Positions 42,319-51,953 of a DNA stretch of 64,000 nt are shown in pieces. Each line of letters begins with the position of its first letter. Within the stretch, counting starts at the first letter, position 1. Both the position numbers and the translations under genes were made by a program. The notes below the pieces were generated by a model that made no database searches, was not told where the DNA came from, and saw nothing but the letters and a program-made list of their open reading frames with translations. The stretch comes from Pseudomonas duriflava (GTDB taxonomy: Bacteria; Pseudomonadota; Gammaproteobacteria; Pseudomonadales; Pseudomonadaceae): contig NZ_VLKY01000007.1 in the NCBI RefSeq assembly GCF_007830155.1, positions 186,001-250,000 of the forward strand, written 5' to 3'.

Positions 42319-44991
42319 TTAAGCCAGACTCTTGCTCACCACTTCGTACACATCACTGGACAATTCACCGCTTGCCATAATGCGTTCAAGTTCACCGCGC
42401 ATAAGCTGCTGACGTGCTTCGTCATACTTGCGCCAGCGGGTCAGCGGCGTCAGCAGACGTGACGCAATCTGCGGGTTTAGTGCATTGAGCGTGATGATTT
42501 GATCAGCCAGGAAGCGATAACCGCTGCCGTCTTTCTGATGGAAGTTGATCAGGTTCTGGTTGGCGAACGCACCGATCAGCGCCCGAACCTTATTGGGGTT
42601 TTTCAAGGTGAACGCCGGATGCCCCATCAGCGCCTTGACTCGTTCCAAGCCACCTGGACGAGCGCTGGCTGCCTGTACGCTAAACCAGGAATCCATAACC
42701 AAAGGATCATTCTTGTACCGCTCGGCAAAGCGCCCTAATATCTCGATTTTTTCCGCCTCGAAGTCGGAATTCACCAGTGCCGACAGCGCCGCCAAACGCT
42801 CCGTCATGTTATCGCAGTTATCGAATTGCTCCTGCGCAGCGGCCAATACCTCAGGTTTGCCGCTGAGCATAAGATAACTCAGTGCAATATTCTGCAAGCT
42901 ACGACGAGCAATGTGATCCGCCTGGGGCACGTACGGCGTAGTACGAGACGTTTCGCGGTTTGCCTGATAACGCTTCCAGAGTGGCTCATACAGAGCTTTG
43001 CTCAGCGCTTCGCGGGCGAAATTCCGGGCAGCGTGGATAGCATCGATATCAGCGACTTCAGACAACTCGATCAGATAGGCCTCGGTGGGAAGCGCTAACA
43101 TTTCGGCCACCATGGCCTGATCCAAGCTTTCGTCTTCCAATACTGTACGCAGCGCTGTTACGAGGCGCTGGTCCAGCACCAGCGCTTCACCCTTCTGCTG
43201 CTGGGTGATCAACTCCTGCAACACTTGTACGGACAGCTGCTGACCAGCGTCCCAACGGTTGAACCCGTCGGTGTCGTGCTGCATGAGGAACATCAGCTGT
43301 TCACGGGTATAGGGAAAACTCAACTTGACCGGTGCGGAGAAACCACGAAGCAATGAAGGCAGCGGCTTTTCTACAATCCCTTCAAAAGTAAAGGATTGTT
43401 CGGCTTCGGTCACAGCGATAACACGGTCGGTTACAGCATCGCCCGTCTCGCCCGTCAGACGCAACGGCAGCTCCTGCCCCCGAGCATCCAGCAGCCCCAG
43501 CTTGACCGGAATCACGAAGGGCTCCTTAGTGGGCTGGCCTGGCGTGGGCGGACAACTCTGGCGGAAAATCAGTGTATAGGTCTTGGCCTGGGCATCGAAT
43601 GCTTCAGATACTGCCAAACGGGGAGTGCCGGACTGGCTGTACCAGCGCTTGAACTGAGTAAAGTCGGCACCGTTGGCATCTTCCAACGCTTTGACGAAGT
43701 CTTCAACAGTCACGGCCTGCCCGTCGTGACGCTCGAAGTACAGATCGGTCCCCTTGCGAAAGCCTTCGGCGCCCAGCAAGGTATGTAGCATACGTACCAC
43801 TTCGGCACCCTTTTCATACACTGTCAGGGTATAGAAATTGGAAATCTCGATAAAGGAATCTGGACGGACCGGATGCGCCATCGGGCCGGCATCTTCTGCG
43901 AACTGATTGGTCCGCAGGAAGGCCACGTCCTCGATACGCTTGACTGTTTCCGAGTTCATGTCGGAGGAGAATCCGGCATCACGGAATACGGTGAAGCCTT
44001 CCTTCAGGGATAGCTGGAACCAGTCACGGCAGGTGACACGGTTACCCGACCAGTTATGGAAATATTCATGGGCAACGATAGCCTCGACCCGCTGATGCGC
44101 GGCGTCTGTGGCAGTGTCCGGGCTCGCCAGTACAGCACTGGAATTGAAAATATTCAGGCCCTTGTTTTCCATAGCGCCCATGTTGAAGTCATTTACGGCC
44201 ACGATCATGAAAATATCCAGATCGTATTCGCGGCCATAAACCTCTTCATCCCAGCGCATGGAGCACTTGAGGCTGTCCATGGCATGCTGCAGCTTGCCGA
44301 TATTTTCCGGCTCTACATAAATACGCAATGCCACATCACGGCCGCTGCCGGTGGTGTAGGTATCTTCGATACACCACAGATCGCCAGCCACCAGCGCGAA
44401 CAGATATGAGGGTTTTTTAAAGGGGTCTTCCCAGGTTGCCCAGTGACGCCCGCCCTCTTCCTCGCCATTGGCGATTGGATTGCCGTTGGATAGCAGAATC
44501 GGGTACTTGGTCTTGTCCGCCTTGATGGTCGTGGTAAAGATGCTCATCACGTCCGGGCGGTCAAGGTAATAGGTGATCTTACGAAAGCCCTCGGCCTCAC
44601 ACTGAGTACAGAACATTTTGCCCGAGGTATACAGGCCCTCCAGCGCGGTATTGGTTTCCGGATGGATACGCACGGTAGTGCTTAATGTGAAATTATTGCC
44701 GCACGGCTGGATCGTTAAATGATCCGTCCCTACCTGGTACTCATTAGGCGCCTGTGGCTCGGCGTTGACGGCCAGGCTCAGAAGCTCAAGGTCTTCGCCA
44801 TGCAGCACAAGAGGTGGAAGGCCCACGCCCGCCACCCCAGCGTCCCGCTCGGGGTTACGCCGCATATGCAGCTCAGAGTGGACGAGCGTATGGTCATCGA
44901 ACAGCTCGAACGTGAGATGCGTCTCGTCAATGAGGTACTCAGGAGCTTGGTAATCCTTGAGATGTATCGTCTTCGGTTGTTCGGTGCGCAT
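42319..44991 (-). CDS. pepN: Aminopeptidase N (M1 family)
   Basis: This 890-residue zinc aminopeptidase releases N-terminal residues from peptides in the cytoplasm. The GAMEN exopeptidase motif lies in NMGAMENKGLN, and the zinc site is HEYFHNWSGNRVTCRDW with the third ligand Glu in LKEGFTVFRD. Full family length. The ATG at 44991 (MRTEQPKTIHLKDY) matches pseudomonad N-termini and has AAGGG upstream; an in-frame GTG at 45015 would add eight residues. It lies 47 bases after the DUF2797 gene and may be co-transcribed with it. Confidence 0.95.
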   Translation of the reverse strand: MRTEQPKTIHLKDYQAPEYLIDETHLTFELFDDHTLVHSELHMRRNPERDAGVAGVGLPPLVLHGEDLELLSLAVNAEPQAPNEYQVGTDHLTIQPCGNNFTLSTTVRIHPETNTALEGLYTSGKMFCTQCEAEGFRKITYYLDRPDVMSIFTTTIKADKTKYPILLSNGNPIANGEEEGGRHWATWEDPFKKPSYLFALVAGDLWCIEDTYTTGSGRDVALRIYVEPENIGKLQHAMDSLKCSMRWDEEVYGREYDLDIFMIVAVNDFNMGAMENKGLNIFNSSAVLASPDTATDAAHQRVEAIVAHEYFHNWSGNRVTCRDWFQLSLKEGFTVFRDAGFSSDMNSETVKRIEDVAFLRTNQFAEDAGPMAHPVRPDSFIEISNFYTLTVYEKGAEVVRMLHTLLGAEGFRKGTDLYFERHDGQAVTVEDFVKALEDANGADFTQFKRWYSQSGTPRLAVSEAFDAQAKTYTLIFRQSCPPTPGQPTKEPFVIPVKLGLLDARGQELPLRLTGETGDAVTDRVIAVTEAEQSFTFEGIVEKPLPSLLRGFSAPVKLSFPYTREQLMFLMQHDTDGFNRWDAGQQLSVQVLQELITQQQKGEALVLDQRLVTALRTVLEDESLDQAMVAEMLALPTEAYLIELSEVADIDAIHAARNFAREALSKALYEPLWKRYQANRETSRTTPYVPQADHIARRSLQNIALSYLMLSGKPEVLAAAQEQFDNCDNMTERLAALSALVNSDFEAEKIEILGRFAERYKNDPLVMDSWFSVQAASARPGGLERVKALMGHPAFTLKNPNKVRALIGAFANQNLINFHQKDGSGYRFLADQIITLNALNPQIASRLLTPLTRWRKYDEARQQLMRGELERIMASGELSSDVYEVVSKSLA

Positions 44992-45038
44992 GACGTAACC
45001 CTTATGCTGATTCACGACGGCGGTTGTACCGCGGCGGC

Positions 45039-45866
45039 TTAATGATGCACGGCCAGTTGGTAAGCTGTGTATTTGCGAATGTTGATGACCCCGGTATCGA
45101 ACATCAGGTATTGACCCTTGATACCAAGCAGTGTGCCTTCCACTACAGGCGTTTTTTCCAGGTCATGACTGACGATCTTGGTGGGATACACCGTAACCGG
45201 ATAATGAATCTCAAGCGGCGCCATGTCGACTATCGGCTGAATAGCCTGAAGCCCAAAACGCGCCTGTAACGCTTGCATCCCCTCGGCGCAAGCAGACAGG
45301 ATCCGATCGCGAAGTGCGACAAGATCAGCCGGCTCGGCCACACCTTTCAGCATAGCCCGCCAGTTGGTACGGTCACCCACCTGGCTGCGCATGAGATCCT
45401 CAACAAGCCCGGACTGCTGCCGCGTGGCCACGCGCAGGATAGCCAATGCCTGGTGAGCACCTTGATCGATCCAGCGGGTAGGCAACTGGTTAGCGCGGGT
45501 AATACCGACCTTAAGACCTGATGAGTTGGCAAGGTAGACAATATGGGGCGTCATGCAGAACGATTCCCCCCACTCCGGCTCACGACAGGTGCCATGCTCG
45601 AAATGGCATTTTTCAGGGCTGACCATGCAGCTATCGCATTGCGCCAGCGACGTAAAGCAAGGATAGCAGTACCCCTGGCTAAAACTCTTTTTGGTCTTGC
45701 GGCCACAATGGGTACAGTGGATTGCTCCTAAATATTCCAGACGAATCTTTTGACCGATCAAGGGATTAACGGGAATTTCCGTCTCGCCTAGCCGGAAGGC
45801 GTACTGCACGGGCTCGTCGAGGCGCACTTTCATCTTGCTCAGCGCGCCGCGCCCTAACTCGTTCAT
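45039..45866 (-). CDS. DUF2797 cysteine-cluster protein
   Basis: This 275-residue DUF2797 protein has two putative zinc clusters, CTHCGRK...CYPC (about residues 55-75) and CDSCMVSPEKC...C, then a segment VYLANSSGLKVGITR that resembles a GIY-YIG-like nuclease strand, and a C-terminal beta domain. Role unknown; the Cys clusters suggest nucleic-acid or zinc binding. It precedes pepN, an association common in pseudomonads. The start is taken at 45866; an internal ATG (MKVRLDEPV) is possible. Confidence 0.85.
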   Translation of the reverse strand: MNELGRGALSKMKVRLDEPVQYAFRLGETEIPVNPLIGQKIRLEYLGAIHCTHCGRKTKKSFSQGYCYPCFTSLAQCDSCMVSPEKCHFEHGTCREPEWGESFCMTPHIVYLANSSGLKVGITRANQLPTRWIDQGAHQALAILRVATRQQSGLVEDLMRSQVGDRTNWRAMLKGVAEPADLVALRDRILSACAEGMQALQARFGLQAIQPIVDMAPLEIHYPVTVYPTKIVSHDLEKTPVVEGTLLGIKGQYLMFDTGVINIRKYTAYQLAVHH

Positions 45867-45880
45867 ATCGTGTATCTACC

Positions 45881-45919
45881 TCAAAAATGAAAGCGCCACG
45901 GCTCTCTGAGCCGCGGCGC
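45881..45919 (-). terminator. Rho-independent terminator after yeaC
   Basis: On the minus strand GCGCCGCGGCTC pairs with GAGCCGTGGCGC (plus-strand arms 45908-45919 and 45893-45904, one mismatch, TCT loop), followed by TTTCATTTTT. It separates the yeaC unit from DUF2797-pepN. Confidence 0.75.
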
Positions 45920-45959
45920 CTGAAAACAGCCGATCATTCGTAATTTAATAAGCGAATGC

Positions 45960-46223
45960 TTAATGAATAGCGTCGGACTTGAACAGGAGGTTGGGAATCG
46001 GTTCGGATTTCGAACTGCATTGTTGCGGGCCCATATAACCGACTCGCTGGTCCTCCGGCACGTGCTTGATCTCATAGGCAATAACAGCCTGAAGACTGAG
46101 TTCAACCTGCTCCCGGGTCAGCTTACGGCCATCCGGCCATTTGCCGATTTCTACGGCCCGCTTGAGGTTCTCATAAATTTCCGGCGTGATGTTTTCAAGC
46201 ATTTGGGCGAAGGATGTAGACAT
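45960..46223 (-). CDS. YeaC/DUF1315 family protein
   Basis: This small protein of 87 residues matches DUF1315 (YeaC): FAQMLENITPEIYENLKRAVEIGKWPDGRKLT followed by EQVELSLQAVIAYEIKHVPEDQRVGYM. The ATG at 46223 follows CAGGAGCGGG; the frame is open to 46280 but without a start context. Function unknown. It is a single-gene unit between the ccm operon and DUF2797-pepN, with its own terminator. Confidence 0.85.
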   Translation of the reverse strand: MSTSFAQMLENITPEIYENLKRAVEIGKWPDGRKLTREQVELSLQAVIAYEIKHVPEDQRVGYMGPQQCSSKSEPIPNLLFKSDAIH

Positions 46224-46293
46224 GATCCCGCTCCTGCAAAATAGAGGTGTAAGTGTAGCGGGCTGCCGGCCGGAGCGCACGGTTTCCCAAACG

Positions 46294-46318
46294 AGACGCT
46301 TCGATAGAGAAGCCGTCT
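46294..46318 (-). terminator. Weak hairpin after ccmI
   Basis: AGACGCTTC (46294-46302) can pair with GAAGCCGTCT (46309-46318) with one bulge. On the minus strand the tail is CGTTT. It lies 7 bases after the ccmI stop, so it may end the ccm transcript, but the stem is imperfect and the T-run short. Confidence 0.35.
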
Positions 46319-46324
46319 ATAGCT

Positions 46325-47524
46325 TTATTTGGTGTCGGGTCGATCGATTTTCAACTGCTGCGCTGGCGCATCATGCACGGTGAGAACCGTGCCTTGTGTT
46401 CTCCATTCGCCCCTGGTGGGATCGCCCGCACGCGATACCCGTGCGATTAGCTCCACCCGTGTAAAGCTGGATAATTTAAGCTCAGGCAACATGGCATCCG
46501 CATCGCTTAGGCTGATCGTGGCTGGCAGATCCGCCACGGTCAGGCGCTTGACGGCAAGCGGCATGGGGGGCCCAGCATCAGCGCGAGCAAAGACGAATAC
46601 CGTATCCCCTGGGCTTACCCGGTTTTTCAAGGCTGGATCAAGAGTGACCGTTACTTCGATTTTGGCCGCATCGGCCAAAGGGGCCGCCTGTCCTTTTACG
46701 GCCAAGGCTTGGCGCGCCCGCTCGATACCACCTTCGATTGCCGGACGTGATGGATCATTGACGGGAAGCTGATCGACCAGGGTCTGCCAGTGACTGATCG
46801 CCCCGGCATAATTCTGCTGTTCAAAATCTGCAATGCCTAACAGCCCCAAGGTCGTTATTTCACGTGGGTTGGCCTTGAGCGCCTCTTCCGCTATTTGCCG
46901 GATCTTTGGCGTAAGTGTTTTACCGGCAGCAAAATACTGCGCCTGGGCCCACTGGCCAAGCAGCTCGGGGGCCCGCCCGGCATACCGGACCGCCTCCCCA
47001 AATGCTTTCGACGCCTCAGAGAAGCGCTCCTGACTCATGTATGCACGACCGAGCAGGTACCACGCTTGTGACGACTCGGGCTGAAGCTGCACGGTCCGTT
47101 CGAGCCTGGCAAGCATATCCTCCATCGAACGGGGTGGCTGGGCCAGCTCCCGGGTAAGTTCAACCTTGTCACTACTACCCCAATGCAGATAGCCCCCCAA
47201 GCCAGCCAACGGCACCAGCAGTGCGATTACTATAGGAATCGCCCGGTGACCCCGCGAACGGGCAGCGGCCGAGTCGCCTGACCACTCCGTATCGGATAAC
47301 AGTTCGCGCGCCGCCTCGGCCCGGCCTGCCTCTAACTGCTCAAGCGTCAGACTGCCAGTAGCCTGCTGTTGGCCAAGTTCTTCAAGCCGCTCTTGATAAA
47401 GGGCAACGTTCAACACCTCGCGATCGGCTTCGGGATTTGAACTGCGCTTACGCAGCACCGGAAGCAAGAGGAAACCCAATGCCGCTAACAGCAGCAACCC
47501 CATAGCCAGCCAGAAATCGATCAT
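46325..47524 (-). CDS. ccmI: Cytochrome c maturation protein CcmI (CycH)
   Basis: This 399-residue protein is the apocytochrome c chaperone of the heme ligation complex. It has an N-terminal pair of transmembrane helices (FWLAMGLLLLAALGFLLLPVL and IPIVIALLVPLAGLGGYLHW) around a cytoplasmic loop, TPR repeats (SSQAWYLLGRAYMSQERFSEASKAF and similar, about residues 150-270), and a C-terminal beta domain. It is the last gene of the ccm operon and overlaps ccmH by ATGA. Confidence 0.93.
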   Translation of the reverse strand: MIDFWLAMGLLLLAALGFLLLPVLRKRSSNPEADREVLNVALYQERLEELGQQQATGSLTLEQLEAGRAEAARELLSDTEWSGDSAAARSRGHRAIPIVIALLVPLAGLGGYLHWGSSDKVELTRELAQPPRSMEDMLARLERTVQLQPESSQAWYLLGRAYMSQERFSEASKAFGEAVRYAGRAPELLGQWAQAQYFAAGKTLTPKIRQIAEEALKANPREITTLGLLGIADFEQQNYAGAISHWQTLVDQLPVNDPSRPAIEGGIERARQALAVKGQAAPLADAAKIEVTVTLDPALKNRVSPGDTVFVFARADAGPPMPLAVKRLTVADLPATISLSDADAMLPELKLSSFTRVELIARVSRAGDPTRGEWRTQGTVLTVHDAPAQQLKIDRPDTK

Positions 47525-47994
47525 GAACGGTCTTTTTTATCCAAAAGATGAGCGAGGCGCGCACGCTCCTCGGCTGAAAGCGGTGTGTTATCTGTGAGGG
47601 AAACCTGACGTCGACGACGTACCATGAACAAGACGGTTATAGCTCCCGCCAGTAAAAGACCTGCCGGGCCATACCAGAGTATGAACGTGCGGCCTTCAAC
47701 GGCAGGCCTGTAACGTACGAACTCACCATAGCGCGCCACTAGATACTCGATGATCTGCTCATCACTCTGACCGGCCGCCATCAATCGATGGATTTCCCGG
47801 CGCAAATCTGCGGCAATGGGAGCGTTCGAGTCGGCCAGATCCTGGTTTTGACACTTGGGACAGCGCAGTTCACGGGTCAGGTTTTTAAAACGCTCACGCT
47901 CGGCATCGTCTTGATAAGAAAATGTCTCTATAGCCGCCCAGACGTTGCCCATCAGAGCCCACAGTATCAGCAGCATACCTATCCGGCGGCTCAT
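47521..47994 (-). CDS. ccmH: Cytochrome c maturation protein CcmH
   Basis: This 157-residue thioredox subunit of heme lyase has a signal/anchor N-terminus, the LRCPKCQNQ motif carrying the redox-active CxxC (about residue 45), the three-helix segment (DLRREIHRLMAAGQSDEQIIEYLVARYGEFV) and a C-terminal transmembrane helix. It reduces the apocytochrome CxxCH for heme attachment. It overlaps ccmG and ccmI by four bases each. Confidence 0.94.
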   Translation of the reverse strand: MSRRIGMLLILWALMGNVWAAIETFSYQDDAERERFKNLTRELRCPKCQNQDLADSNAPIAADLRREIHRLMAAGQSDEQIIEYLVARYGEFVRYRPAVEGRTFILWYGPAGLLLAGAITVLFMVRRRRQVSLTDNTPLSAEERARLAHLLDKKDRS

Positions 47995-48527
47995 GGTGCC
48001 TCCAGCAACTGCTGATAGCGGGGCGCCAACTGCTCACGCCAGACGCGCTCATCCACGATCCCGACATGCTTGTAACGAATCACACCATTCTTATCAATCA
48101 AGAATGTTTCCGGCGCACCGTACACACCAAGATCCAACCCCAGGCTTCCCTGGTCGTCACGCACGTCAAGCTGATAAGGATTGTGGAATTCCTTCAGCCA
48201 TTTCAAGGCGCTGGCCTGATCATCCTTGTAATTGATGCCATGAATCGTGACACCCTGCTCTTTCAAAGCATTAAGTACAGCGTGCTCCTCCCGGCAGGCT
48301 ACACACCAGGTTCCCCAGACATTAACCAAGGCCGGTTTACCCTGCAGGTCGACCTCGGTCAACAAACGTGAAGGCTCCCCAACGGCAGGCAATGAAAAAG
48401 CTGGAAACGGCTTGTCGATCAAGGCTGAGGGCAGCTCGGACGGATTAAGAAACAGCCCTCTAAAGAGAAAGCCGGCCATGATCAGGAAAATGATCAGCGG
48501 AATCAGTAGAACCAGACGACGGCTCAT
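47991..48527 (-). CDS. ccmG: Thiol:disulfide interchange protein CcmG/DsbE
   Basis: This 178-residue membrane-anchored periplasmic thioredoxin-like protein keeps apocytochromes and CcmH reduced. N-terminal anchor VLLIPLIIFLIMAGFLFRGL; thioredoxin motif WGTWCVACREEH; family acidic segment GAPETFLIDKNGVI. The active-site dipeptide is Val-Ala (CVAC), where E. coli CcmG has CPTC. It overlaps ccmF and ccmH by ATGA. Confidence 0.94.
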   Translation of the reverse strand: MSRRLVLLIPLIIFLIMAGFLFRGLFLNPSELPSALIDKPFPAFSLPAVGEPSRLLTEVDLQGKPALVNVWGTWCVACREEHAVLNALKEQGVTIHGINYKDDQASALKWLKEFHNPYQLDVRDDQGSLGLDLGVYGAPETFLIDKNGVIRYKHVGIVDERVWREQLAPRYQQLLEAP

Positions 48528-50503
48528 GCCTGCACTTCCTCCGTTAAAACACCCATTGTGCGGCCGACACGCTGCTTGACCTTAAGGCGGTAACGCCGGT
48601 CGGTAAATGCCAGCATGCCGCCCCAGGCCATCAACAAACCACCAAACCAGATCCAGCGAACAAACGGTTTAACGTGAATACGCACGGCCCAGGCACCGTC
48701 TTCGAGCGGCTCGCCTAGGGCTATATAAAGGTCACGCGTGAAGCCGGCATCAATACCTGCCTCGGTCATGACCGAGCGCTGTACTTCATACAAACGTTTT
48801 TCAGGATGCAGCAACGCGACTGTCTTCTCTCCCTCAAGAACCCGCACGGTGCCGTAATCGGATTTGAAATTGGCCCCCTCATAGTGTTGAGAGCCCTCGA
48901 ATACGAAGCGGTAACCGCCTAGTTCGATAGACTCGCCTGGCGCCATGCGCAGGTCACGCTCAACGGTGTATTGCGTCGAGAGCACAACACCTAATGCGGC
49001 CATGGCCAGTCCAAAATGAGCGAACTGCATACCCCAGTAGCTGCGCGGCAGCGTTTTTAGACCAAGCCAAAAGCCTTTGTGACGTGTCTTCTCCCGTAAA
49101 TCACGCAGGCCGGCCAGCACGACCCAGGCAGCCAATAGCCAAACAGCCAAAACAGCCCAATGGAAGTCACCCAGCGTTATGGCAGCCCCAACACCAAGAA
49201 CCACACTGCCTAGCAGGACCGGCATCAACATGCCCTTGAGCCAACGTCCGGGCGTGTCCTTCCAGCGTACCAACACTCCGACAGCCAAGGCCAACATGAG
49301 CGCGCCCATCAGCGGCATGAATAGCATATTGAAATACGGAGGCCCCACTGACAGTTTGGCTCCAGTCAACGCATCGAGCGCTAGTGGATACAACGTACCC
49401 AGCAGGATCATCGCGGCGGCCACGACCAGGATAACGTTATTGACCAGAAGTAATGTTTCCCGCGACCACATGCCAAAGCCAATCTGGCTTTTGACTACCG
49501 GCGCGCGCAATGCGAACAGCGTTAGCGAACTGCCTATTACGATCAGCAGAAAAGCGAGGATGAATACCCCGCGGGTTGGATCGGAGGCAAAGGCATGTAC
49601 CGATGTCAGCACACCGGAGCGGACCAGAAATGTTCCAAGCAGGCTCAGCGAGAAAGCCGCGATAGCCAACAGCACCGTCCAACTCTTGAACACGCCCCGC
49701 TTTTCCGTAACCGAAAGCGAGTGGATCAATGCCGTGCCTACCAGCCAGGGCATGAAGGACGCATTCTCCACAGGATCCCAGAACCACCAGCCGCCCCAAC
49801 CTAACTCGTAATAGGCCCACCACGAGCCCAGCACGATGCCAATAGTTAGAAATGTCCAGGCTACCAGGGTCCATGGCCGCGACCAGCGTGCCCAGGCGGC
49901 ATCCAGGCGTCCACCCAATAACGCTGCGATGGCAAAAGAAAAAGCCACGGCAAACCCGACATAACCCATATAAAGCATGGGCGGATGGACAATCAGGCCG
50001 ATATCCTGCAGCAGCGGATTAAGATCGTTGCCATCAGAAGGCGATTGCGGAAGCAGCCGACTGAAAGGATTGGACGTCACCACGAGGAACAGTAGAAAAC
50101 CTACACTGATAAGCCCCATGACTGCCAGGACACGGGCCAGCATTTCCTCAGGCAACTGCCGGGAAAAGATAGAAACAGCAAAGGTCCAGCCACCCAGGAT
50201 CAAGGCCCAGAGCAGCAAAGAGCCCTCATGAGCGCCCCAGACAGCACTGATCTTGTAGTACCACGGCAGCAAACTGTTCGAGTTTTCGGCTACGTAAGTG
50301 ACGGAAAAGTCATCAGTCAAAAATGACCAGGCCAGGCATCCAAAGGCAAACAGCAGGAAAGCAAATTGTCCCCAGGCGGCGGGTTGGGCAAAACTCATCC
50401 ACTGCTGGTCTCGCCGCCAGGCTCCTAACAGCGGAAGGGTTGACTGAACCAAGGCCATACAGAGGGCGAGAATAAGAGCCAACTGGCCTAACTCAGGAAT
50501 CAT
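48524..50503 (-). CDS. ccmF: Heme lyase subunit CcmF
   Basis: This 659-residue polytopic membrane protein is the core of the heme c lyase. The tryptophan-rich heme-binding WWD motif is GWGGWWFWDPVENASFMPW (about residue 230), and there are about fifteen hydrophobic segments with a large periplasmic loop near the C-terminus. It receives heme from CcmE and attaches it to apocytochrome with CcmH. It starts 45 bases after ccmE and overlaps ccmG. Confidence 0.95.
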   Translation of the reverse strand: MIPELGQLALILALCMALVQSTLPLLGAWRRDQQWMSFAQPAAWGQFAFLLFAFGCLAWSFLTDDFSVTYVAENSNSLLPWYYKISAVWGAHEGSLLLWALILGGWTFAVSIFSRQLPEEMLARVLAVMGLISVGFLLFLVVTSNPFSRLLPQSPSDGNDLNPLLQDIGLIVHPPMLYMGYVGFAVAFSFAIAALLGGRLDAAWARWSRPWTLVAWTFLTIGIVLGSWWAYYELGWGGWWFWDPVENASFMPWLVGTALIHSLSVTEKRGVFKSWTVLLAIAAFSLSLLGTFLVRSGVLTSVHAFASDPTRGVFILAFLLIVIGSSLTLFALRAPVVKSQIGFGMWSRETLLLVNNVILVVAAAMILLGTLYPLALDALTGAKLSVGPPYFNMLFMPLMGALMLALAVGVLVRWKDTPGRWLKGMLMPVLLGSVVLGVGAAITLGDFHWAVLAVWLLAAWVVLAGLRDLREKTRHKGFWLGLKTLPRSYWGMQFAHFGLAMAALGVVLSTQYTVERDLRMAPGESIELGGYRFVFEGSQHYEGANFKSDYGTVRVLEGEKTVALLHPEKRLYEVQRSVMTEAGIDAGFTRDLYIALGEPLEDGAWAVRIHVKPFVRWIWFGGLLMAWGGMLAFTDRRYRLKVKQRVGRTMGVLTEEVQA

Positions 50504-50548
50504 GGACGTCTCGGCTCATGGATATAAGTCCTCTCAGACAAGGTCATT

Positions 50549-51007
50549 TCAGCGTTCTTTCTGATCTTCGAACTGCTTGTACATGCCGCTATCCTGCATG
50601 GCCTTAGTGACCTCAGGCGGCATGTAGTTTTCGTCATGCTTGGCCAGTACCTGATCGGCAACCAGTACTCCCGCCGGATTTAGTTTACCGAGGGCCACGA
50701 TGCCCTGCCCCTCACGAAAGAGATCGGGAAGGATACCGTGGTAGCTGATCGTGACATGCTGCACGCCATCGCTCACGACAAAGCTGACTTGCAAGGAATC
50801 CTGGGAGCGTTTGAGCGAGCCCCGTTCCACCATGCCGCCCGCCCGGATACGGGTGTCGATAGGCGCCTCGCCTGCTACGATCTGGCTGGGTGTATAGAAC
50901 AAGTTGATATTCTGCCGCAGCGCCGACAAGGCCAACGCTACAGCGATAGCGACGCCCACCACGATGAGCAGTACGACGATAAGACGTCGCTTGCGCGCCG
51001 GATTCAT
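50549..51007 (-). CDS. ccmE: Heme chaperone CcmE
   Basis: This 152-residue membrane-anchored periplasmic heme chaperone has N-terminal anchor [20 protein letters not shown], an OB-fold domain, and the covalent heme site His in [13 protein letters not shown] (HxxxY motif). Its ATG overlaps the ccmD stop (ATGA). Confidence 0.95.
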   Translation of the reverse strand: MNPARKRRLIVVLLIVVGVAIAVALALSALRQNINLFYTPSQIVAGEAPIDTRIRAGGMVERGSLKRSQDSLQVSFVVSDGVQHVTISYHGILPDLFREGQGIVALGKLNPAGVLVADQVLAKHDENYMPPEVTKAMQDSGMYKQFEDQKER

Positions 51008-51180
51008 GCTCGCTCCTCACGACGCAAACGGCGCGCTTCAACCTGCAGGTAATGCTTTCGGGCCATGATTGGCCATACGATGTTGCCTGTCAGAACAAGC
51101 AAGGTAAGACCATAGGCAGACCAGACATAAGCGCCATGATGCCCCATGGCCAGAAAATCGCCGATACTCTCGAAACTCAT
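51004..51180 (-). CDS. ccmD: Heme exporter protein CcmD (58 residues)
   Basis: This small membrane protein reads [20 protein letters not shown] at the N-terminus, then a single transmembrane helix ([20 protein letters not shown]) and a basic tail ([19 protein letters not shown]). The MGxHGxYVW pattern and the tail are characteristic of CcmD, which releases holo-CcmE from CcmABC. It overlaps ccmC upstream and ccmE downstream by four bases each, and is easily missed because of its size. Confidence 0.93.
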   Translation of the reverse strand: MSFESIGDFLAMGHHGAYVWSAYGLTLLVLTGNIVWPIMARKHYLQVEARRLRREERA

Positions 51181-51938
51181 CGCAATGTTCTCTTAGGCAT
51201 GGTTCGTTCGATTTCTGCCTTGACCCAGGCTGTGCGCGACTCACGCTGTAGTACAGCCAAGCGCATCCGCATCAGTACCACCACGGCGAAGAAACAATAG
51301 AACCCGACGACCATGATCAACAGCGGTAGCCACATTTCGGCAGGCATAGCTGGCTTCCGGGTCAACGTGAAGGTAGCCGGCTGATGCAAGGTGTTCCACC
51401 ATTCGACGCTGTATTTAATGATTGGAATGTTTACGACACCGACCAAAGCCAATACAGAGCAAGCCTTGGCTGCACTGTCACGGTTAGTGATGGCCTGACC
51501 CAAGGCAATGACACCAAAATACAGGAAGAGCAAGATCAGCATGGACGTCAGCCGTGCGTCCCATACCCACCAGGTGCCCCACGTAGGCTTGCCCCAGATT
51601 GATCCTGTAACTAATGCTAGGACAGTCATCCAGGCACCGACCGGCGCAGCAGCCTGCAAGGCTACATCGGCCAGTTTCATTTTCCAGACCAGACTGATCA
51701 AGCCGGCGACAGCCAGGAAAATATACCCCGATTGCGCCAGAAACGCGGCGGGCACATGGATATAGATAATGCGAAAACTATTACCCTGCTGATAATCCTC
51801 TGGTGCAAAGACCAGTCCCCATACGGTGCCGGTTACAAGAAGAAGCACAGCGGCACAGGCCAAGCCCGGAAGCCATCGACTACTGATCTCATAAAACCAT
51901 TTTGGCGAGCCCAGCTTATGGAAAAGCGTCCACGTCAT
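51177..51938 (-). CDS. ccmC: Heme export/handling protein CcmC
   Basis: This 253-residue membrane protein with six transmembrane segments presents heme to CcmE. The WWD-type motif is [20 protein letters not shown] (about residue 115), with flanking heme-ligand histidines including [10 protein letters not shown]. It starts 15 bases after ccmB and overlaps ccmD. Confidence 0.95.
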   Translation of the reverse strand: MTWTLFHKLGSPKWFYEISSRWLPGLACAAVLLLVTGTVWGLVFAPEDYQQGNSFRIIYIHVPAAFLAQSGYIFLAVAGLISLVWKMKLADVALQAAAPVGAWMTVLALVTGSIWGKPTWGTWWVWDARLTSMLILLFLYFGVIALGQAITNRDSAAKACSVLALVGVVNIPIIKYSVEWWNTLHQPATFTLTRKPAMPAEMWLPLLIMVVGFYCFFAVVVLMRMRLAVLQRESRTAWVKAEIERTMPKRTLR

Positions 51939-51953
51939 ACCTTATCCATTTAT

